From Sipunculus nudus (taxonomy: Eukaryota > Annelida > Sipuncula > Golfingiida > Sipunculidae), in contig CM049315.1 in NCBI GenBank assembly GCA_026874595.1, forward strand, positions 7,500,664 through 7,564,663: a stretch of DNA of 64,000 nt, given 5' to 3'. Position 1 is the first letter of the stretch. Each line of letters opens with the position of its first letter. Under the pieces are notes generated by a model. The model searched no databases and was not told where the DNA came from. It worked only from the letters and a program-made list of their open reading frames with translations. Below, in pieces: positions 27,601-36,600 of the stretch. The translations under genes were made by a program, and so were the position numbers.

Positions 27601-30600
27601 CTTGACTTCCAGGTAATGATGATTGGGGCAAGTCAGGATAAAAAAAGGCCGACGAATTAAGAAATATTTCAGAACAAACTTTCATTATATAATTATGAAT
27701 TATTATATATGCTAATAACTGCCCGAGAAACAGAAATCCCGTGAAAGTCAGTCCGTCTGACACAAAAGCAACCACAGTATATGTGTACTAATACCATGAG
27801 TAGTACTAAAAAAAACCTGATACTGGAACCGATGACTCTTAGAAAAGCTAATTAAACCTGCACTGACAAACTAACTAAAGTAAACCATCTGTGCATACAT
27901 CTATAATGTCACATTGTGTTTAAAACTACCATGAACTGTTCACACCAACAGCTATAATTGTAACAGCCTTGTCATAGGGTAAAAGTTAAAAAAAAACTAA
28001 TAACCTTTTTGCAATGATCACTGCTTCATTGGACAGTTTTTCTTCATCTTCAGATTATGGGATTTTCTACCGAGAGTTTGGTAAATGCGGTGAAATCGAA
28101 GACGCAAATATGATGTGTTTATCCCTGGATGGCCGCTTAGCACAATTATACGAAAGTGTCGTAGCAACGGGATATACTGAGTGTCGGCCTGGCTATTATG
28201 TTAATGGAGGTTTTGGCACAAAAGTAGGAGACCGCTGCAAGCCGCAATATGGTGGTTTCTCTGAGCATTGGTCTACACCTCAGTGTGTCAAGGGGGTGTA
28301 CTGCTCTGCTCCAAGTAGGTTGCATGAAATATGGATTCTTGCTGTTTTTGTTTTTGCAGTTATGATATAGGGGAATTATAATGAAATACGAGCTGATAAT
28401 GATTTGGAAAAAGGATCGTAGCACATCGACATGACCAGACCTGTCTTTGAGGGTAAAAAGGCGGCTTGTGCAGATTCTAAAGATGCAGATGGTGCCGGTT
28501 TATATTATATACTGGAATGTCTTTTGCATAGAAAATTTTAGCGCTGTAATGTAGTTATGTCTTCATGGCGTGTCAGATAGTGTACTGCATATCACATTTG
28601 TATATGAGATGATCCCAAAAGTACTATAGAACAAACTAGAATATCTGTAGTTTAAATCTTTTCGGGGGATTTGGTATTGCTGCAGCTAAGCTCTATGTTT
28701 TGGATATTTTTATGGAATTACTACGCAAATTTAGGGTGTAATTGTTGTGTCAACAAAACGGAAAATTAAACAAGGTATTATAGGTAATATATAATGCAAC
28801 AAAAATGCAATTTTGCTATAAAGACACGCATATCTCATGAAATAATCTGATATGAAATACATATATACGAAGAATCTTGCTAATGCATCAACACACAAAC
28901 ACGTTGCACTCATTAGGTAAGACAGATGATTATGCATTCATATATATATATATATAGACGAAGGTATTCAAATATTTAAGAATACTCCAGTCTCAAACAA
29001 TTTAGCCATTTGACGTCAGTAAATCCTATATTTCAGGTCTTTCTCTTGGAATGCTCGCACAAGGTACGTTTTTATATATTTCATGCGATATACAAGAACA
29101 ATTTGGAACATTAAAATACATTTAATAAAACAGATGACATGCGTGTGCACGCTAAAATAATGGAGAAGATGGCGTTAACAAGTTGAAGTTGTATTTGCTT
29201 CGTATTTAAAATTTCATTCGTTGTTAGTAACTGACAAACCAAACCAACAATGAAAAAATAACTGTACGCAACAAACATTTTGATTTAGGTCGACTGCACT
29301 TGACTGTACTTGCATTAACACACCTTTAATTTAAAACACAGTTAAAGCCTCCCTTGCCTCTATGATGTTTGTCATTAGATACTTACAATTATCATAGACA
29401 CAAAACTGGCAGTGTACTCGGAGCTCTAACTACAAACAGTTGTGCTGCGACCAATATTTTGGTTTAAAATATTATGCGACGCTAAGACGAACCAGCACGC
29501 CTAGCAAATTTTGGATGAAACTTTAAACAGGTTATGTATGATTTTGTGTTTATAATGTATATCTATGGAAAACCACCAGAAAGTGTATTAATGTCATTGG
29601 AGTAACTTTTTGGAACAGTTTTCACTGCGGTCAGACGCATATAACACTTAAATACACTTAAGCAAGGAGGCCTTAGTTTCACATATTCTGGCCTATCCCA
29701 TTCTGACTAGCAGAATCTTTCATTGAATCTTCAGTCGTGTCACGTTTTTAGTAACTCGCCGTCAAATCCTTCCTTGAAATTATTTTATTTTCAGTATTGT
29801 GTAGATATAAGAACACTTCCACACACATGAATCTTTCGATTAGCTGCATACAGGCTTAGAAATATATTGATATGCGAAACTTTCCATATGCGGTTTCAGA
29901 TCGACATATTTCATTTCACTTAAACTAGAAAATGGAACAATTTCCAGAGTTTATGTGCATCTGTCTACATAAAAATAAAATAATTTCGATAGGTATTTTT
30001 TTATTATTACATTGATTACAATAGCCTGGTTCTTCAATTTTACTGGATAATTATCAATAGCTGAGCAAATATGATTCAAGACACGTACGGAAACGCACAC
30101 ACACGAACGCACACACACAACCACGCACACACACACATATATATAGAGAGAGTGCCCTAAATCATTTGAAACTTATACCATTGTTTGAGTCAGGATAGTT
30201 ATTGAAACTGTTACACCACCCTTTTGCTCTACTGCTTCATGTGATTTCCTTTTTTATTTATTAGCGCACATCCGATTGCGATTTTTGGATAGCTTATATT
30301 TGGAACCGGAATTTGATGAAGACTATTACGCCGTTATAGTGAGTCCAGGGCATCTTGGACATAATGAATTTGTGCTTGGGCATATGGCTGGAGGCAAGTA
30401 CATTAAATAACTTCTCAGTTTCGCCAAACTTAGGGAATAGATATATCTTATCTGCGACGGTGCTGACTTGCTTTTGGGAGCTCCACAACGATAATCTCGT
30501 TGAGAAGTAGTGAAATGTCTACGTTGAATATGAGATACAGAAACCTGTGCACATACAATGCAAAATACAATCTTAACGCCATGTTTATTGTCAAGGTTAA

Positions 30601-33600
30601 AATATTTAGCTTTGATTGACAATGCGATATCCCAGTTAAAGAGAATTCACATTGTGATATTTATAAGAAAATTTCACTTCCTTCCAGAGAGTTATCTAGC
30701 AATTATGTGTTATCACTCGTGCAGAAAAAGCCTCAAGTACATTTAAGTATCTGGAAAAACACATTACATAGGGAACGTTATGTTTATGAAAGAATCTTAC
30801 TAAGTTGCATTAGATTTTATATGCATGAGTTAATATTTATCATAATGTAAATGACAGAGCGAAACAATCATTGTTTGGCAAAATATGTTTTATTTAGTTG
30901 ACTGAAATAAATGCATAGAATACCAACCAATTCATGCTCACCGAAATTAGTCAAATATGTAAAACTATGAGAGTTTCTTTCAATAAACATGAAAATATTT
31001 ATTAAATTAGGTTGTTTAATTAACACTATCTAACCTACAATAAAAATTTAATATAGAAAATTAAAATATAATGCACAAATATATAATTTTATCTGATCTT
31101 AATCTTTCATCTTAACTCTCTATAATTTCCATGAAAATTTGGATATATATAACGAATTGGTTTTTCAGCATCCAACAAAGTTGCGCATAACAAGCATTTT
31201 GTTTACAAAATGCAGTACCAGATCAATTGTCTTTGATTCAGTTGCATGTTTTTTTATTAATTTGAAACCATTTCAGAGGCGGACTATGATATTGCAGACA
31301 CTGGCGCGATAATCGCAATGGAGCCAATGGATTCTGGAATCCTGGCACTACCGGTGTCATTTAAAAAAATATCAGATCACAAAACTTGGGAGCCTGAAAT
31401 CCTTCGCCCCATATGCCCACCAGGTAAAATATTCAATACATATGATGTAAGATGCCTGATACATAAGCTTTATTCATCTGCTAAATTAAAAATAATAATA
31501 ATAATAATGATAACAATAATTGGGACTCAGTATTTCTTACCCCCATATGCCCACAAGGTAAAATATTCAATACCTATGATGTAAGATACCTGATACAAAA
31601 GCTTTATTCGTCTGCTAAAATACATGCGAATATCCTGCTTACAGTCTCTCTATCTCACCTACATATACCCATAAATGCGCACCAATGACAATTTAGCCAT
31701 TCGCACAGATCGTTTGGGCTTAGGTCTGCTTTTAGCGTGTTTCTTTGGTTAAGAGTCGTCGTCGGTACATTTGTACCTATATACTTATCGAAAACTGTGT
31801 CATCATTTATTTACGACTAATATGGTATAAATCATAAGCAAAATCATGCATTTCATCTTTCTAGGATACCGGCGTGTCGGTGACTTGATTGCTGGAAATA
31901 ATGACCAGCGGGCATTATACCGCTGCGTGCGAGAAGACCTCCTCGTCAAATGCAAGAACGACAAGATACTTAAATTTGAATACTTTCAAAATCTTCAAAT
32001 TTACAGACATTACTCTCCGCCAGGCCAAAGCAGTTTTAGTGGCTCATTCTTCACTGCGAAATTAACTAATGATGAGACCCAGCTGGAAGATGCATACTGT
32101 ATTTTGATAGGTGTTTCCACAATAACCTTTTGAGGTTAGTACCCAGTCATCATGGCATATTTTTCTATGGTGATATGCCCACACAATGCATTACGCACCA
32201 TTCGCACGAAGGGTCCTGCTTCTGTAAAGGCTGTATCTCATTCGGCTGCGAGAGCTTGCGACTAGTTAGAGACACAACTATCGCGAGAAATAGCGAAAAT
32301 GTTCACTTGCAAACACACTGAATTGTACGTACGACAGGCTGCGTACATCGCGTGAGTGTTCGGCCCAAAATTCGGCTGGAGTTTGTATACCAGTTGCGCA
32401 AATGCTATGCGATATTCCAAGGACATTGGCACAACATTTGTTAAGTATTTGCACGACAATTCGTGTCAGATTATGATTTTTATCTTAAAATATTTGCAAT
32501 GTAGCTGCATAGGTCGCGAACCCCTCACAAAATTGTCTCGCAGTTCTCGCATTTCATGGCTCGCGGAAACTGACTTGGAAATAGTTCGAGTCCTGTTCGA
32601 GACGGATTCCAGACACCAGCGACGAATCTGGTGGAAATTTTGTCTTGCGAATTTTTTTAACATGTTCAAAATTTCTGTGACAAGGGAGCGACACTTTGCG
32701 AATGCCACGAGGAAACAGAAACCGCCGCAAAAAGTTCTAAGACACTTTCGTAACTCTTTCGCGAATGCCGTTTACAATTTGTCGCAAGCTGTCGCAGCCC
32801 AGTGAGATACAGACTTCATAAGCACGTTTTAGTGAACCATATTACTGAGAATAATCGGTATTTTGCCCTTTATCACAGGAGATTTAAGTCAGTCTGTGTC
32901 AGGGTCTGTATTTTATTTTAGCAAAATGCCCTGCATTCTTCTTTCATGTTGAAAAGCTCTGTTAAAACCCATTACAGAGCAGCGGTTTCAAGGAAAAAAG
33001 GTCAGCCATTAAATTTTTAATTATTTTTACGAAATTTTGTAATTTTTGCTAAATATCAGTTTTCTAATTAACGACAAAATGAACCTTATAGAAATTTTCT
33101 GTATTATAATAAAAATGCCTGTGCTGTAAAACCCCAGTTGAACGCAGTGAACGGGGTATAGCGCAGTCTATAATTCCTTATTGATGCGACGCCAAAATCC
33201 CTATTGTCACAAATTTATTATTTCCAGAAAACCTAGCATGTCAATTGTTCTCACTATTTCGGACTCTGTGACCAGTTTTTATCGATAATAGTCATAACAA
33301 ATTTATATTTCGAGGAAAAAGGAGTACATTTCTGTGTATGATATATTGATAATTGGATTAAAAGTCCACAAGTAACCAAAATGTATTTAAAATTTTCTCA
33401 ATGATGCTTTTCCGACATAGCGCAAAAACCCTACGATTTTTCAGTTTTCGCTTAATATATGAAAAACCTCTCTTAAATATATATTTCAACCCCCTTATTG
33501 TGACGACGACGGAATTAACATTTTTCACATGCCAATCATTTCGGCAAAAGACGTCGGGCCATACTTTAGTAAATTAATTGAAGCAGGAGATAATGTGGAT

Positions 33601-36600
33601 CCGACAAGATGAGATAATACATTTCACAGAATAGAAACAGTGTAATACCAAATATTTTAACTTAAAAATGTAGTCGGTAAGCGTTGGTCACTTTTATAGG
33701 TTCTGCATAAAAAATTAAAAATTATCTTCTGAATATGCGAGGAACCCGATTTTTAAATCTTAAATCTAAAAGGTTAAATGTTCATGTTATATATTCAATA
33801 AATCATACGGTTTCTATACCTCCCCTATGATATAATGTATTTTTCTTTTGTATTCTTTTGGTCTTTCATAAAGAGCTAGCACTTGTGAGTATCTTATGCT
33901 TAACCAACTATGAAGCAAAGGTTACTGCTGTAGTAAAAGCCATAGGCCAAATTCCCATGCATGACCTCGGCATGAACTCAGAGTCAAGCCTATTGAAATG
34001 AACATATTGGAAGAAATCTTTAGAATTTTATTCAGCCTGAATTTCAGGTCAACAAGCTCTGAGTCATTTGAGCCATACGGATCTGATCTCCGTCAGTTAG
34101 CAGGGCACACTATGTAACTCCTAAAGCTACATTATTCCGATTAAACATACCAAATATCCTACCAGCTCATGACTCTGCAATAAGGATGGGACTTCTCATA
34201 TAAACATGTATCAGGAACCGCCATGAACCACTCATCGATGTGTTACTTTTGCTGTACCTTGGCGATAAGAAACATAACCCCGGATTTTTTTTTATCCAAT
34301 GTATTTATCAATCTCAGATTAAAGGAGAAGAGTAAACAGATAAGTTGGAGCTTTGTATAATGTGATGTGCACGCAGTTAAAGGTACTTTTACTACTAAAT
34401 TACTGCAAAGACGGTAGGAATATTACAGTCCCCAGGAGACTGCCTGCAGAATGTGTAAGATTATGGGTATATTTTGAATATATTTCTTTGATAATAATAA
34501 TAATATTCTTACTGACCAGATACTTTTATATTTTAATATTTTATGCAAATATCAGATATTCAAAGAATGATTATCCTGATGTCTCGTGTGCTCCTGGATC
34601 TTTGAACGCCTTATATAATTTACAATACTGGTACTATTATGCATCTGCATCTCTTTCTTTATTATACTTTCTTATATGTTTATTTTCCCTTTCACCATCA
34701 ACAAAACAAAACGATAGTTGATAATATAAGGGTCTCAGACAGAGCTCTGTCAAATAAAACCATTAACTTTATCTTTTTGCGTTTCATGCACAAAACATGT
34801 CATGAAACGCATATTCTCTTTTTTTAATAAGGGTTGGATCTTAGACTGTGCCAAAATATTCGAATGGGATAGCGGAACTATTGTTGAACTGATATCCTTT
34901 AACTTGTCCCTAGATACTGCACTGACAATTGACCATGACATCATGACCATGCTTGTGCAAATTAAGCCACATAATTTCTCAATATTTGCAGGTTTTAAGC
35001 AGTGAAACAGAAAGAAATTTAGCTCAGTAATCATATGTATCCTACGTTTTATACAAAAAAAAACATATATCACTGTCATCATGCAATTGTTGAAAAAGTT
35101 AGTAGTCCAAAGCAGTCATCTTCCAATACCGTTATATCTTGAAAAAAAGCGAACTAACGGACAATTTATTTCAAATATTTCTCTCGAAGAACTTACCTTT
35201 CCGGTAAAATTGCTTGGGCATACGCAATGTACATAAGTACTTGTGTGGTGGTCTGGAATCATATTATGGCATCCATTTTGACAGAATTTTCTAGATGCCA
35301 TCTGTATCTCTGTGTCCTCTTATGTCCAGATTTTCGCGATGAAATCAATTTACAGGAACATGTTTGATTAATATCTATAACAGGTCTATATCTCATCGAC
35401 GACATATGTATCAACAAGCATATAAGTCAATATGATCATGTGGTTTGTGAAATATACTCGACTGTTTATTTGTCATTTAATCCGATTTAAAGTATTTGTT
35501 TTTAATCGGATGATATTGTCACAAGTTCAACAAACAGGTGACCGACATGGGCCATAGGTCACAAATCTCGTTTGTAGGTTTACATTGTCTTCAGGTGATA
35601 CTTAATATATGCAGAAATTGAACCACATTTTCAGTTACTGTGAGTTATTCTGCGATACAATCGGCACACTAAATTGGATCTAAATGATAATCCATTGAAG
35701 AGTCTTTTAGAAGACTAATGTATCAAATTATTTCCATTAAAAAGGAATAATGCAAGGCAGTGCTTCTATTCGTTATTTTATGTTTGAAAAAATATGAAGT
35801 CTTAAAAAGGAGTTAAAAAAAGAATTGATCAGTTCTTTAAATTTAGATTTTACTTATGTTCAAATTAAAATTCACATATCATATTTGCAGCTATATGTGA
35901 CATGTCTATAACCGAGTCACAATTTCATATTTTCGATCTAACAACTGGTCATGGACTGTCCCAAAGAACCACTACACACAATCATTTACATTGGCAGAAT
36001 AAACACAGTTTATATAGGATTTGAATGACTTTAACTCATTATAATGTTCGAATACACATATATCGGTTCTAAACTGGTGGAGCAATTGTTTAGAAATCAG
36101 TATTGCTCAAAGACTGTATCAACCCTTGCATCGGTCCTTATTTGGTTAGGAGCATGGGAACCGAATGGAATGTAGATTTCTAAAAAAATGTATAAATCGG
36201 TTTTCCTGTCATGGCCATAACCTTGTTCTTCGTCGCAGACACGATAAAGGTTACCATAACAACACTTATGAGGGTCGTTCTATTGTGTTTACAATTGTGG
36301 TACAATTCTGCACATCTATAAAAGTACTACACAAGACTTCAGTATGAGTTGGAATACGCCAGTAAACTTCTGTAATACTTCACTTTTCTTTGCTTACACA
36401 TTGACGTATTTACTAATTGTCGTCTCACGGACATTCTCTTTCTCTCTTTGCTTACTTATATATCTGTATACAAACTAGAGTAACGCCTTTGAATAGACTA
36501 ATCTATTTATATGTTCATAAGGCTAGCTTTCCGATCTCAATGGCTCATTCGTCTGGTGACGAGTGCACCTACCTACATGCATTTACGATTGACTAACACA

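Noticed and set aside
32356-32805. 149-codon open frame and its 80-codon antisense partner
   Set aside because: Lies entirely inside the 572-bp TIR element. Both strands are open because of biased composition, and no protein motif is seen.
34353-34721. Open frame with hydrophobic stretch, considered as a further exon
   Set aside because: No good in-phase splice sites; the hydrophobic part is low-complexity ATA/ATT-rich sequence.
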